From Pyxidicoccus sp. MSG2 (GTDB lineage: Bacteria > Myxococcota > Myxococcia > Myxococcales > Myxococcaceae), in the NCBI RefSeq assembly GCF_026626705.1, contig NZ_JAPNKC010000001.1, positions 12,835,001 to 12,899,000 of the forward strand: 64,000 nt of DNA, written 5' to 3'. The position numbers were made by a program, and so were the translations under genes. Positions 55,621 through 64,000 of this stretch are shown here, piece after piece; position 1 is the first letter of the stretch; every line of letters begins with the position of its first letter. The notes beneath the pieces are model-generated. The model saw nothing but the letters and a program-made list of their open reading frames with translations, made no database searches and was not told the origin of the DNA.

Positions 55621-57840
55621 GTGCTTGCAACTTCGACATCCGCATCAGGCGTTCCTCAGCACCGGAGAAGGGGGCTCCTGCCTATGGAAGGGGGAAATCC
55701 GCACTCCAACCTCACCAAGCGGACGTTGGAGTTCGTCAGCCGTGATGCGCTCTTCAATGTGATTCCGCTGCCGCCGGCCGAGGCCGCCCTGGATGACTCG
55801 GGCTACTCGCTGCATGGCACGGGCGCCGACGCCATCACCTGCTCGCTGGGGACGCCGGACGTCTCCATCGGTGAGGTGACGCGGCTGTCCCCCACGGTGG
55901 TGTGGGTGATGCCGCACGGCCCGGTGGACATGTCGGAGTCGCGGACGCTGCCGGTGTACCTGTCGGGCTGCGGTGTGACGCTCGGCCCCATCCGCGGTGC
56001 GTTCATCCGCACGGACGCGGAGACGCCGAACGCGCCGGTGGGCCTGCAGCTGGTGGGCGTGACGCTGGAGCAGGGTCGGCAGATCCTCTCCCTGCTGGCG
56101 GACGCGCTGAAGCGCGGCGTGGCGGAGCCGGCCGCGTCGGTGCTGCCGGTGCAGGACACCATCGAGCAGGCCGAGCGCGTGCGCTCCATCCTGGTCGCCA
56201 CCTGCGCTTCCGGTAACAAGGCCGTGCTGCGCCGCATGGGCCGTACGGTGCGCATGGTGCTCGAGCGGTTCAACCCCTCCACGTCGCAGCTGGAGTGGCG
56301 GACCGAGGAGCCGGTGGCCGAGTGGGGCGAGGCGCCCTTCGACATCGACGTCATCGGCTACAACAGCGCCTATCGGATGAAGCTGGACGTGGGCACGGCC
56401 GAGGGTGACCGGCTCCTCACCCCGCTGCCCGAGAAGCTCTTCCGCATCCGTCACCGGTGGCACCGCCGCGTTCAGGCCCCCGAAGGCGTCAGCGTGCGTT
56501 TCCACCACCCGCTGTGGCGGGAGCTGGGCGAGCTGTCTCGCGAAGTGGTGGACCTGTCCTTCTCCGGCATGTGCGTGCGCTGCCGCCCGGAGGACCTCGT
56601 GTTCCCGGGCCTGCTGCCGCCCATGCTCGAGCTGCACACCGACAACGGGCAGGTCATCACCCTGCGCGGGGAAATCCGCTACGTCAGCAGCGTGCGCGCG
56701 GACGGCACGGTGCTGTGCGGCCTGAGCGTGCTGCCCTACTCCTCCGACGAGGCGCGCTGGGTGCGCTTCGTGTCGCAGGCGGCCTCCCCCAACACCCGCA
56801 CCAGTGAGAACCTGGAGGACGGGCTGTGGGACCTCTTCACCCGCTCCGGCTTCTTCAGCCTGGCGGGCAAGTCCGCCGAGGAGTTCGAGGAGCTGCGCCT
56901 GGCCTTCCGCAACATGGCGAAGAAGGCCGCCGAGATTCCGCAGCTGTTCTGCCAGGCGGTGTGGCCGTCCGAGCGCGGGCTGGAGGCGACGCTGTCCTTC
57001 ATGAAGCCTTACCGCCACGCGTGGATGGGGCACCAGGTCGCCAAGCGCCCCGGCAAGCCGCCCTCCAACGTGACGGAGCCGGGGCAGATCATGCGCGACC
57101 TGTACCTGCGCACCTTCGAGCACCCGCAGAGCGACCCGGACTTCAAGTGGGTGGTGGCCTACGTGGAGGCCCTCAACCCGTGGATTGCCAAGGCGCACGT
57201 GCGCTACGCCGAGCGGCAGATGGAGACGGGCGCCGGCCTGGCCTTCACCCGCAAGGTGCACATGCTGGACGTCTACAGCCATGAGCTGACGGGCCGCACC
57301 TTCGACGGACTCTCGGTGGGCTCCGCCACGCAGAACGAGCTGACCCTGCTGTCGGACACCATCGCCCGCACGCGCCCCGCCTGCTACGCCGAGGCGCTCG
57401 ACTTCACGCGCGACCGCATCGACATGCGTCCGGTCCAGGCCCGCTGGAAGGAGTTCGGCCTGGAGCGTGAGCGCGAGGTCCTGGTCGCGCGCCGTGGGGG
57501 TGTTCCGGTGGCCGCCGTCGTCGTGGAGATGGGCCAGCTGGGCACCAACCTCTACAGCCTGTTGGACATGGCCCGCCTGTTCCCTCTGACCGAGGCGGGG
57601 CCGTCCGCTTATGTCGCGCTGGTTGATGCCGCCCGTCGCTGGTACGCCGCGCGCCGTCGCACTTCGTTCCACTACATCTGTGAGGACGAAGGGGGGGAGT
57701 ACGTGCAGGAGGCCGGCATCCACGCGGGGCCTGATCCGTACATGTGGATCATCTCCTCGAAGCTGATTCCGGACTTCCTCGAGCACATCAGTGAACTGAC
57801 CATCGGGCGCCGGAGCGCTCACACCACTCGCCAAGGGTAA
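55621..57840 (+). CDS. PilZ-domain protein with GNAT-like C-terminal region
   Basis: About 739 residues from GTG 55621, six bases after GGGAGGG; ATG 55684 is an alternative. Residues about 40-190 are a beta-rich region resembling a degenerate PilZ or YcgR-N domain. Residues about 270-385 form a PilZ domain with the c-di-GMP signature: RWHRR (RxxxR) and DLSFSG (DxSxxG). A helical middle part follows. Residues about 610-736 (REVLVARRGGVPVAAVVVEMG onward) look like an acyl-CoA N-acyltransferase fold. c-di-GMP would then control acyl transfer, which is an inference. The stop is 5 bp before the HDO gene, a tight two-gene operon. Confidence 0.72.
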   Translation: MLATSTSASGVPQHRRRGLLPMEGGNPHSNLTKRTLEFVSRDALFNVIPLPPAEAALDDSGYSLHGTGADAITCSLGTPDVSIGEVTRLSPTVVWVMPHGPVDMSESRTLPVYLSGCGVTLGPIRGAFIRTDAETPNAPVGLQLVGVTLEQGRQILSLLADALKRGVAEPAASVLPVQDTIEQAERVRSILVATCASGNKAVLRRMGRTVRMVLERFNPSTSQLEWRTEEPVAEWGEAPFDIDVIGYNSAYRMKLDVGTAEGDRLLTPLPEKLFRIRHRWHRRVQAPEGVSVRFHHPLWRELGELSREVVDLSFSGMCVRCRPEDLVFPGLLPPMLELHTDNGQVITLRGEIRYVSSVRADGTVLCGLSVLPYSSDEARWVRFVSQAASPNTRTSENLEDGLWDLFTRSGFFSLAGKSAEEFEELRLAFRNMAKKAAEIPQLFCQAVWPSERGLEATLSFMKPYRHAWMGHQVAKRPGKPPSNVTEPGQIMRDLYLRTFEHPQSDPDFKWVVAYVEALNPWIAKAHVRYAERQMETGAGLAFTRKVHMLDVYSHELTGRTFDGLSVGSATQNELTLLSDTIARTRPACYAEALDFTRDRIDMRPVQARWKEFGLEREREVLVARRGGVPVAAVVVEMGQLGTNLYSLLDMARLFPLTEAGPSAYVALVDAARRWYAARRRTSFHYICEDEGGEYVQEAGIHAGPDPYMWIISSKLIPDFLEHISELTIGRRSAHTTRQG

Positions 57841-57845
57841 TTGAA

Positions 57846-58589
57846 ATGAGCAAGAAACTCGTGGAGGAGCTGTACGTCCCGCACGTCAAGGAGGCGCGTG
57901 AGCGTCTCAAGACGAACCCGGCGCTGAAGGCCCTGCTGGATCCGAACGTGAATCCGGCGCTGGTGGAAGGCTTCCTCATCCAGCTCAACTCCCTGGGCGT
58001 GTACATGACGGAGCCCGTGGACGGGTGGATCCGCCGCGCGGGTGAGGCGACGGTGAAGATGGGCCTGGTCGAGGTCGGCGAGAAGCTGACCACCCACGCC
58101 AAGCACGAGGAAGGTCATCACCTGATGATGATCGAGGACACCAAGTCCCTCGTGGCCCGGTGGAACAAGCACCGCACGCCCAAGCTGGACGCGGAGGCCC
58201 TGATTGCCCAGGCCCCCACCCAGGCGATGAAGGACTACCGCGCCATCCACGAGGAGACCATCGTCGGTCCGATGCCGGCCTCGCAGGTCGCCATCGAGTA
58301 TGAGATCGAGAACCTGTCCGTGGTCTTCGCTCCCGGCCTGATGGATCAGGCGAAGCGCGTTCTCGGCGAGGACATCATGGAGGCGATGTCCTTCGTGAAG
58401 GAGCACGCGGAGATCGACGTGGGCCACACCGCGCTCAACGAGTACATGCTGGGCAAGCTTCTGGGCCAGGTGCCCGAGGCGGCCCCCATCGTCGGCCGCA
58501 CCGGCGCGCGCGCGCTGGATATCTACCTGAACTTCATGGCCGACTGCGTGGAGCGCGCCGAGCAGCTCCTGAAGTCCGCCGCGGCCTGA
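57846..58589 (+). CDS. haem-oxygenase-like diiron (HDO/PqqC-TenA fold) protein
   Basis: A 247-residue all-helical protein. Metal-ligand patterns of HDO enzymes (UndA, CADD) can be seen: E88xxH91 in KHEEGHH, Glu151/Glu153 in AIEYEIENL, and H187xxxD191xxH194 in EHAEIDVGH, the last being the same spacing as in Chlamydia CADD. Such enzymes activate O2 at two irons to oxidise or decarboxylate small molecules or amino acids. AAGGG precedes ATG 57846. It follows the PilZ-GNAT gene by 5 bp and ends at a clear terminator. The substrate is unknown; a link to an acylated product made by its partner is a guess. Confidence 0.75.
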   Translation: MSKKLVEELYVPHVKEARERLKTNPALKALLDPNVNPALVEGFLIQLNSLGVYMTEPVDGWIRRAGEATVKMGLVEVGEKLTTHAKHEEGHHLMMIEDTKSLVARWNKHRTPKLDAEALIAQAPTQAMKDYRAIHEETIVGPMPASQVAIEYEIENLSVVFAPGLMDQAKRVLGEDIMEAMSFVKEHAEIDVGHTALNEYMLGKLLGQVPEAAPIVGRTGARALDIYLNFMADCVERAEQLLKSAAA

Positions 58590-58610
58590 GCTCCCACAGG
58601 TCCTGAAAGT

Positions 58611-58659
58611 CTCGCGGGCGTCACGGGCACGAGTGTGTCCGCGACGCCCGTGGCTTTTT
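58611..58659 (+). terminator. intrinsic terminator of the PilZ-GNAT/HDO operon
   Basis: CGGGCGTC (58615-58622) and GACGCCCG (58643-58650) form the stem base, and TTTTT (58655-58659) follows. It starts 25 bases after the HDO stop codon. Confidence 0.8.
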
Positions 58660-58700
58660 CCGGCCCCCTGCCCTTCCAGCGAGGCTGGATGCGCACCGGT

Positions 58701-60326
58701 TCAACTTGCGCGCCGGACCTCGCCGTGCCCCTGGCGCGCCAGCGGGCGGATGCGTCCGCGCAGCGAGCCCTGCAGGTGCCCCTGCCCACCGCCACCCGCC
58801 GTGCCGTAGACGTAGCGGTCCGGGCGGAGCACCACGACGTCCGCCGAGTGCTGCGCGAACCAGGCACCGAGCCGGCCTTCCACGTCCACCACCCCTTCCG
58901 CCCGGATGGAACCGGTGCGCTCCGCCGCGGACACCGGCAGCCAGCGCGCGCCCAGTTCCTCCGCCAGCGTCCGGGCCTCGCGCTGCGCTTCCAGTGAAGC
59001 CCCGGGTCGCGTCAGCACCGCGAAGCCCTCGCCGAGGACGTCGTCCAGCAGGGCGGAACTTCCGTCCGGCAGCGCCACGCGAGGCTGCGGAAAGTAGGTG
59101 CCCTCCGGGGCGTCCTTCTTCGCGCGGCGTGCGTGGACGAGGAAGCCCTGCTCCAGCGGCATCATCGGCTTGACCTTGTACTGGCGGATGAAGTCACCGG
59201 TGACGGGCAGACGGTAGAGCAACTGGATGAGGGCGTTGCGCGCCCGGGCCAGCACCTGCCCGCCCGTCATCATCACCCGGCCCATGGCGTCCGAGCTGCG
59301 GATGACCTCCGCCACGTGCGCGCGCCGCTCCTGCTCGTACGTGTCCAGCAGCGACGCATCCGCCGCGCCCCCGAGCACCAGTCCCAGCTTCCACGCCAGG
59401 TTCGCCGCGTCCCGAAAGCCCGCGCACAGCCCCTGCCCCAGGAAGGGCGGCATCAGGTGCGCGGCGTCTCCGAGGAGGAACGCCCGGCCCACCCGCCACT
59501 TCTCCGCGAGACGGCTGTGGTACGAGTACACATTGACGGAACGGACCTTCACCGTCGCCGGGTCCAGGTAGGGCGCGATGAGGCTCCGGACGAACTCGGG
59601 CCGGCGCGCCGCCTCCAGGTCCTCGTCCGGCGCGAGGATGATGTCGAAGCGCATCTCGTCGCGCGCCGTACGGGTGATGAAGCCGCGGCGCCTGGGGCCG
59701 CAGAGGTACGCCGTGAACTCCGGGTCCGGCGTGGTGGTGGCCACGGTGATGGCGAGCGAGTGCTCCAGCGCCGTCGTCCCCTCGAGCTTCAGGCCCAGAC
59801 GCCGACGGATGGCGCTGTGCGCGCCGTCGCAGGCCAGCAGGTAGCGGGCGTGCACCGTCACTGCGTGCTCGCTCGCGCACTCCTTCACCCGCGCCGTCAC
59901 GCCCTCGTCGTCCTGCACGAAGGACTCGACCTCGTGGCCCTGCCAGAGGCTCACGTGGGGGAAGCGGTCCATGCCCCTGCGCAGCGCCGCCTCCAGACGA
60001 GGCTGCTGGAAGAACGCGCCCACGAAGTGGCCGAAGGGCTGGTCCACCTTCGTGAAGTCCACCTCCGCCAGCGTGCGCAGCTCGTCGTCCAGGTACTTCA
60101 GGAGCCGGCACGGGAAGAAGCCCGGCCCCAGCTCGTCCACGAGGCCCACCGACTGGAAGATGCGCTGCGCCTCGTCATCCACGCTGATGGCGCGGGACTG
60201 GCCGTGGGGCGCCGGCTCCCGCTCGATGACGAGGGTGCGCACCCCGTGCTGACCCAGCAGGTTCGCCGCCATCGCTCCAACAGGCCCACACCCGACAATG
60301 ATGACATCAACAGACTCTGGAGCCAT
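58701..60326 (-). CDS. FAD-dependent aromatic-ring monooxygenase (PheA/TfdB, MhpA-like)
   Basis: A 541-residue flavoprotein. VDVIIVGCGPVGAMAANLL (GxGxxG) binds FAD at the N-terminus, YLLACDGAHSAIRR is the DG motif that also touches NAD(P)H, and FLLGDAAHLMPPFLGQGLCAG is the second FAD motif. The end is a thioredoxin-like domain (VVVLRPDRYVYG). Its length and order resemble 3-(3-hydroxyphenyl)propionate hydroxylase or polyketide hydroxylases. ATG 60326 follows GGAGG at a 5-base spacing. It has its own AT-rich leader with a CTTGA/TCAAG inverted repeat, which suggests control by a MarR- or TetR-type protein responding to an aromatic substrate. Confidence 0.9.
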   Translation of the reverse strand: MAPESVDVIIVGCGPVGAMAANLLGQHGVRTLVIEREPAPHGQSRAISVDDEAQRIFQSVGLVDELGPGFFPCRLLKYLDDELRTLAEVDFTKVDQPFGHFVGAFFQQPRLEAALRRGMDRFPHVSLWQGHEVESFVQDDEGVTARVKECASEHAVTVHARYLLACDGAHSAIRRRLGLKLEGTTALEHSLAITVATTTPDPEFTAYLCGPRRRGFITRTARDEMRFDIILAPDEDLEAARRPEFVRSLIAPYLDPATVKVRSVNVYSYHSRLAEKWRVGRAFLLGDAAHLMPPFLGQGLCAGFRDAANLAWKLGLVLGGAADASLLDTYEQERRAHVAEVIRSSDAMGRVMMTGGQVLARARNALIQLLYRLPVTGDFIRQYKVKPMMPLEQGFLVHARRAKKDAPEGTYFPQPRVALPDGSSALLDDVLGEGFAVLTRPGASLEAQREARTLAEELGARWLPVSAAERTGSIRAEGVVDVEGRLGAWFAQHSADVVVLRPDRYVYGTAGGGGQGHLQGSLRGRIRPLARQGHGEVRRAS

Positions 60327-60979
60327 GTCCGCCTCCGGTTGCGCGACGTGTGAGCTGATCTGCCTTTGAGCCGATTCCCCCCTTGACCTGGGAGATAAAG
60401 ATATCAAGACAACCTGACAACCCCTCCGGTCCGATTCTGACTCCCGTCGACTGCTGAGCTGATCGACACCGGACGGCCTGAACCCATCCCTTTCCCCGCA
60501 TCACCTGTTTTCCCCTCGGAAACCGGCCCCACTCCCCGCTGCCTGGTGGCCCACCGCTCCGAGCGGCCCGCGCTCCGGAGCGACCCCACCGCATCCTGTG
60601 CCCTCATCAACTCCTTCATCTATTTGAACGCACGAGCGGAAATACCTTGCATGTCTGAGTTTCGCCTTCCCGGAATCGCTGCCGGATGGCAACGGCATGT
60701 CTCAAGGCCAGGCGTGTGAGGGTGTCCAGCCAGACACGGGCACCCCTGCAACCCGGCGTCTGCCATTCCTTGGAGGCTTCAAGATTGCGCCCGGACGGAA
60801 CGACGCGGTGCAATGCGGGCTGAGTCCTCGCCTGCCCGGCAGCCAACATGGCGGAATCGTGACGCGAGGGGGCCTGTCCGGAACCCGGCAGTGACGCCCC
60901 ACTCCAACGCGCGGCGTCGTGATTTCCAGGGCTTATGGGGGTTGTATGCAGGCTCCGAAGTTCCTCAAGGAGCAGACAG
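60327..60979. other. long non-coding gap upstream of the FAD monooxygenase
   Basis: 653 bp with no coding bias on either strand. The part next to the monooxygenase is AT-rich and carries CTTGA (60382-60386) and TCAAG (60404-60408) around GATAAAGATA, a candidate operator. The stretch from about 60450 to 60950 shows nothing I can name. Confidence 0.5.
60382..60408 (-). promoter_or_regulatory. candidate operator of the FAD monooxygenase gene
   Basis: CTTGA and TCAAG form an inverted repeat with a 17-base AT-rich centre containing two GATA steps, 56-82 bp before the start codon. The size suits a MarR-type dimer. The promoter boxes are not clear. Confidence 0.3.
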
Positions 60980-61192
60980 ATGGAATGGCTCGAGTTCCCC
61001 CGTTGGTCCCCCGAAGTGGAGCGGCAGCTGGCGATGCAGGCCGCCCGGTTGGGCGCGGCCATGAGCCGGGGAGGCCTCACGGCCCGTCGGCCCGGCATCA
61101 GCGCCACCGTGGCGGCGGCGTACCGGCTGAACGCGATGCTGCGGGCGTACCCGCGCACCAACCCCTGGGGCCACCCCGCCTCCGAGTGCTGA
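60980..61192 (+). CDS. small 70-residue protein, unknown
   Basis: ATG 60980 stands seven bases after AGGAG, a good ribosome-binding site. The protein (MEWLEFPRWSPEVERQLAMQ, then an Arg/Ala-rich helix with GGLTARRPGISATVAAAYRLN) has strong G/C third-position bias and ends WGHPASEC. It has no membrane segment and no family I recognise. It is probably a helical, basic protein. It is isolated, with gaps of 653 bp and 157 bp around it. Confidence 0.6.
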   Translation: MEWLEFPRWSPEVERQLAMQAARLGAAMSRGGLTARRPGISATVAAAYRLNAMLRAYPRTNPWGHPASEC

Positions 61193-61349
61193 GCGCCTCG
61201 CGCCCCTGAAGCCCGACCCGTCCTCCTTCGACGGCGCCAGGGCCCTGTAGGCGCGGGAGACCGCGACGAGGCCCCTCCTCCGCCCTCACCCGAGGGACGG
61301 GAGCGCGGCCCCCGGTCCCGACTTTGACTCCAGAATCAGGCTTCCCGCG

Positions 61350-62843
61350 TCAGCCGATGGAGCGCTGGCGGAGCACGGTGCGTTCGACCTTGCCCATGGC
61401 GTTGCGTGGGAGCGCGTCCACCCAGGTGAAGCGCGCGGGCGTCTTGAAGCCCGCGAGCGACTGGCGGCACCACGCGTCCAGCGCCTCGGACGGGGGCGTG
61501 GGCTGGCCGGCGCGGAGCGCGAGGAAGGCTACCGGGACTTCGCCCCAGCGGGCGTCCGGCACGCCCACCACCGCGGCCTCCTGCACCGCCGGGTGGTTGG
61601 CGAGCACCGCTTCAATCTCCGCGGGGTAGAGGTTCTCTCCACCCCGGACGATGAGGTCCGTGCGACGTGAGAGCACGGTGAGGCGACCGTGCGCGTCGAG
61701 CACGCCCACGTCCTTCGTGCGCAGCCAGCCGTCTCGGAGGACGTCGCGCGTGGCGTCCGGGCGCTTCCAGTAGCCCGCCATCACCGTCGGGCCACGCACC
61801 TCGATGTCCCCTTCCACGCCGGAGCCTTGCGGGGTGCCGTCCTCGCCGATGATGCGGACGTGCATGCCGGGGAGCGGAGGGCCCGCGGTGCGGCCGTCGG
61901 CTTCGCTGGGGCGCTCCGTCGTCACCTGGGAGCACGCCTCCGTGAGGCCGTACGTCTGGAGCGCCAGCAGTCCCGCGGCCCGCGCACGCGCCAGCAGGGG
62001 AACGGGGACGGGGCCTCCGCCGATGAGCGCCAGCCGGAAGGTCGGCGGCACCGGGCGATCACCTCGCGCATCCAGGACGCGCTCGAGCGTGGTGGCCACG
62101 AGGCTCGCGTGCGAGATGCCCTCCACGTCGATGGCCCGGTTGACCGCGTCCGCGTCGAAGCGGTCATGGAGGATGAGCGCGCCGCCCTCGTAGGCCGTGC
62201 GCGTGAGCATGGCGAGCCCGCCCACATGGAAGAGAGGCAGCGTGCCCAGCCAGCGGGGCGCGGGGTGTGCGCCCAGGTTCGCCGCGGAGGCCTTGGAGGA
62301 GGCCCGGAAGTTGCCCTCCGTGAGCACCGCCCCCTTGGGCCGCCCCGTCGTCCCGCTCGTGAAGAGGAGCACCCTGGGCGCATCCTCCGCCAGCGGCTCA
62401 CACGTGGGTGATGGCGTGGAGTGAGGGGCGACGAGGGACTCCAGGCCTTCCGCGCCGGGGAGCCGGTCCATCAGCGCGCCCAGGGCGAGCACCAGGCGGG
62501 GCTCCACGTCCTCCATCAGCGGCCCCAGTTCCGCCCGCGTGAGGCGCGCATTGAGGGGGGCCAGCACGGCGCCCAGGCGCCCCAGGGCCCAGAAGAGGCA
62601 CACGGACGCCACATGGTTCGTCGCGAGCAGCGCCACGCGGTCCCCGGCGCCGACACCCCGGTCCTCGAGGGCCTTCACCCACCGGCCCACCTCCACGTCC
62701 AGCGCCCGGTACGTCCACGCGCTTCCGGCGAAGGTGAGCGCCTCGGCCTCCGGGTACCGCCGGGCTCCTTCGCGGAGGGGACACGCCCGACCGCCTCGGG
62801 CGCCAGGGGAAGTGCCAGCTTCGACCGCCTTCGGGTCCGTCAT
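61350..62843 (-). CDS. menE: o-succinylbenzoate-CoA ligase (MenE-type)
   Basis: A 497-residue adenylate-forming enzyme: LLFTSGTTGRPKGAVLTEGN (P-loop A3), QTYGLTEACSQVTT (A5), the hinge LSRRTDLIVRGGENLYPAEIE (A8) and the catalytic Lys in LPRNAMGKVERTVLR (A10). On sequence alone it could be another acyl-CoA ligase. Its place 37 bp after menC identifies it as MenE, which activates o-succinylbenzoate with ATP and CoA in menaquinone synthesis. Confidence 0.88.
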   Translation of the reverse strand: MTDPKAVEAGTSPGARGGRACPLREGARRYPEAEALTFAGSAWTYRALDVEVGRWVKALEDRGVGAGDRVALLATNHVASVCLFWALGRLGAVLAPLNARLTRAELGPLMEDVEPRLVLALGALMDRLPGAEGLESLVAPHSTPSPTCEPLAEDAPRVLLFTSGTTGRPKGAVLTEGNFRASSKASAANLGAHPAPRWLGTLPLFHVGGLAMLTRTAYEGGALILHDRFDADAVNRAIDVEGISHASLVATTLERVLDARGDRPVPPTFRLALIGGGPVPVPLLARARAAGLLALQTYGLTEACSQVTTERPSEADGRTAGPPLPGMHVRIIGEDGTPQGSGVEGDIEVRGPTVMAGYWKRPDATRDVLRDGWLRTKDVGVLDAHGRLTVLSRRTDLIVRGGENLYPAEIEAVLANHPAVQEAAVVGVPDARWGEVPVAFLALRAGQPTPPSEALDAWCRQSLAGFKTPARFTWVDALPRNAMGKVERTVLRQRSIG

Positions 62844-62880
62844 CCTCGCGCCTCGGAATCCATGGGGCGGACCTACATCG

Positions 62881-64000
62881 TCAGCCCACCATCTCGGGCG
62901 TCAGGCCCAGACCGGGGGCCTGGGGCAGCCGGATGTGCCCGTGCACGGGGCGATACGGGTGCGACGCGGGCTCGTGCGCGAAGAGGCGCCCCACCGCGAG
63001 CCCCGACGCCAGCGCGCCCGAGGGCAGTGCCGCCGCGAGGTGTGTCGCGCCGGCCCGCGCCACCACTCCGTCCAGCGAGCTGGTGACGTACGACTGCATG
63101 CCCAGCCGCGCCGCCCGCATCGCCACCACCAGGCACGGCAGCAGCCCACCCAGCACCATCGGCTTGAGCACCACCGCGCCCACCGCGGGGCCTCCGCCCA
63201 TCAGCGGGTCCACCGCCAGCAGTGCCCGCAGCGCCTCGGGCGAGCCGAGCGACTCGTCCGCCGCCACCATGCACGGTGCCCGCCGCTGCACCCGCCACAG
63301 CGCCGCCAGGTCCTCCGGCGGCGTGGGCTGCTCCACCAGCTCCAGGCCGTACCAGCCCAGCTTGTCCAGCGCGCGCTTCGCCTCGGGCTCGGTCCAGCCG
63401 CCATTCGCGTCCAGCCGCAGCTTCACGTCCGGCCCCACGGCCTCGCGCACCGCCTTCACGCGCTGCTCGTCGTCGTCCAGCGGGCGGCCCGCCACCTTCA
63501 GCTTGAGCGTCCCATAGCCCTCGGCCACCGCCTTGCGGGCCTCCTCCGCCAGCGCCTCCGGCCCGTCCCCGCTGAGCAGCGCATTCACCGCGACCTCCGT
63601 GCGCGCCTCCTCGGCCAGCAGCCAGCACAGCGGGACGCCCTGCCGCTGCGCCAGCAGGTCCAGCAGCGCCAGCTCCAGCGCGTGCTCCGAGGCAGGCATC
63701 GGCCCTTCCGGCGTGGTCTGGCGGGAACGGATGCGCACGCCGTCACCTCGCGCCACCGCCGGTGGGAACGGGGACAGCGTGTCCTCGATGGCTCGCACCG
63801 AGTCCCCGAGGAACTGTCCCTTCAGCGCCGCAAGCCAGGCCTCCAGCGTGGCGCCACAGTCAGCGAGCGTCTCCGTGCCGAACTCCGGCAGCGGCATCGC
63901 CTCGCCGAGGCCCACGCGTCCCGCTTCGTCCTCCAGTCGCACGAGGAAACCCTCGCGCGCCGCATGGGTGCTTCGGGACGTTTTCAGGGGCTGGAGCAGC
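62881..64000 (-). CDS. menC: o-succinylbenzoate synthase (MenC), 5' end outside the window
   Basis: The frame runs open to the right edge (...LKTSRSTHAAREGFLVRLEDEAG), so the first residues are missing; the GTG at 63942 is internal. It is an enolase-superfamily protein: TLKLKVAGRP holds the KxK acid/base lysine, LRLDANGGW, ELVEQP and AADES give the three metal ligands, and AVVLKPMVLGG the second lysine. It dehydrates SHCHC to o-succinylbenzoate, the substrate of the downstream menE. Menaquinone is the likely electron acceptor for the SdhAB encoded earlier in the window. Confidence 0.88.
   Translation of the reverse strand, partial: LLQPLKTSRSTHAAREGFLVRLEDEAGRVGLGEAMPLPEFGTETLADCGATLEAWLAALKGQFLGDSVRAIEDTLSPFPPAVARGDGVRIRSRQTTPEGPMPASEHALELALLDLLAQRQGVPLCWLLAEEARTEVAVNALLSGDGPEALAEEARKAVAEGYGTLKLKVAGRPLDDDEQRVKAVREAVGPDVKLRLDANGGWTEPEAKRALDKLGWYGLELVEQPTPPEDLAALWRVQRRAPCMVAADESLGSPEALRALLAVDPLMGGGPAVGAVVLKPMVLGGLLPCLVVAMRAARLGMQSYVTSSLDGVVARAGATHLAAALPSGALASGLAVGRLFAHEPASHPYRPVHGHIRLPQAPGLGLTPEMVG

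Noticed and set aside
60616..61161. Minus-strand 181-codon frame in the gap next to the monooxygenase
   Set aside because: Codon bias is poor, and its overlap with the small plus-strand gene explains the open frame; no domain is visible.

Overview
The window is high-GC DNA from a myxobacterium of the Myxococcus/Corallococcus/Pyxidicoccus type. Supporting signs are the MYXO-CTERM tail on a secreted protease, an encapsulin shell and cargo pair of the M. xanthus EncA/EncB type, long strongly GC3-biased genes, many GTG starts and an orphan NtrC-type regulator. I see no prophage, insertion sequence, integrase or CRISPR array. It reads as chromosomal backbone with myxobacteria-flavoured accessory genes.

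Layout. 1-6.7 kb: partial ATP-grasp protein, LysR regulator, CHRD protein, lipoprotein, bacterial expansin and an M16 peptidase lipoprotein. 6.7-15.5 kb (minus): a three-gene membrane module of YqiJ/NfeD-like protein, flotillin and a giant AAA ATPase with a DUF3686-type N-terminus. 15.5-20.5 kb: a possible gene remnant, an O-methyltransferase, a 2OG-Fe(II) oxygenase, a Tat-exported amidase and a patatin-like lipase. 20.6-26.2 kb: a 1865-residue M36 metalloprotease with seven Ig/PKD-like repeats. 26.4-32.2 kb: small Cys-rich lipoprotein, NmrA-like reductase, two identical initiator tRNA genes, a five-S1-domain protein with an RGG-rich head, and MurJ. 32.3-35.2 kb: encapsulin operon followed at once by a sigma-54 response regulator. 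35.3-37.7 kb: LytM endopeptidase and an outer-membrane barrel.

37.8-54.4 kb is mainly a minus-strand housekeeping block. It holds icd, mdh, sdhA, sdhB, sucC, sucD and ndk (TCA cycle and nucleotides), then rlmN, rpsP, khpA, rimM, trmD and rplS (translation), then a Rad50/YhaN-like protein that has lost its P-loop, yraN and rsmI. The translation genes are tightly coupled, with GTGA and ATGA overlaps. No cytochrome b subunit (sdhC) accompanies sdhAB.

54.7-58.7 kb holds an uncharacterised locus. An isolated histidine-kinase-type ATPase domain is divergent from a two-gene operon encoding a PilZ protein with a GNAT-like C-terminus and a haem-oxygenase-like diiron (HDO) protein. Its shared control region has a strong promoter and two inverted repeats. 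The window closes with an FAD monooxygenase, a 70-residue small gene, and menE and menC of menaquinone synthesis (menC runs off the right edge).

Best candidates for new biology are the PilZ-GNAT/HDO/ATPase-domain locus, the flotillin-ATPase module with 11-residue amphipathic repeats in its small membrane protein, the pseudo-ATPase relative of Rad50, and a ribosome-binding site that can be sequestered in front of the outer-membrane barrel gene.
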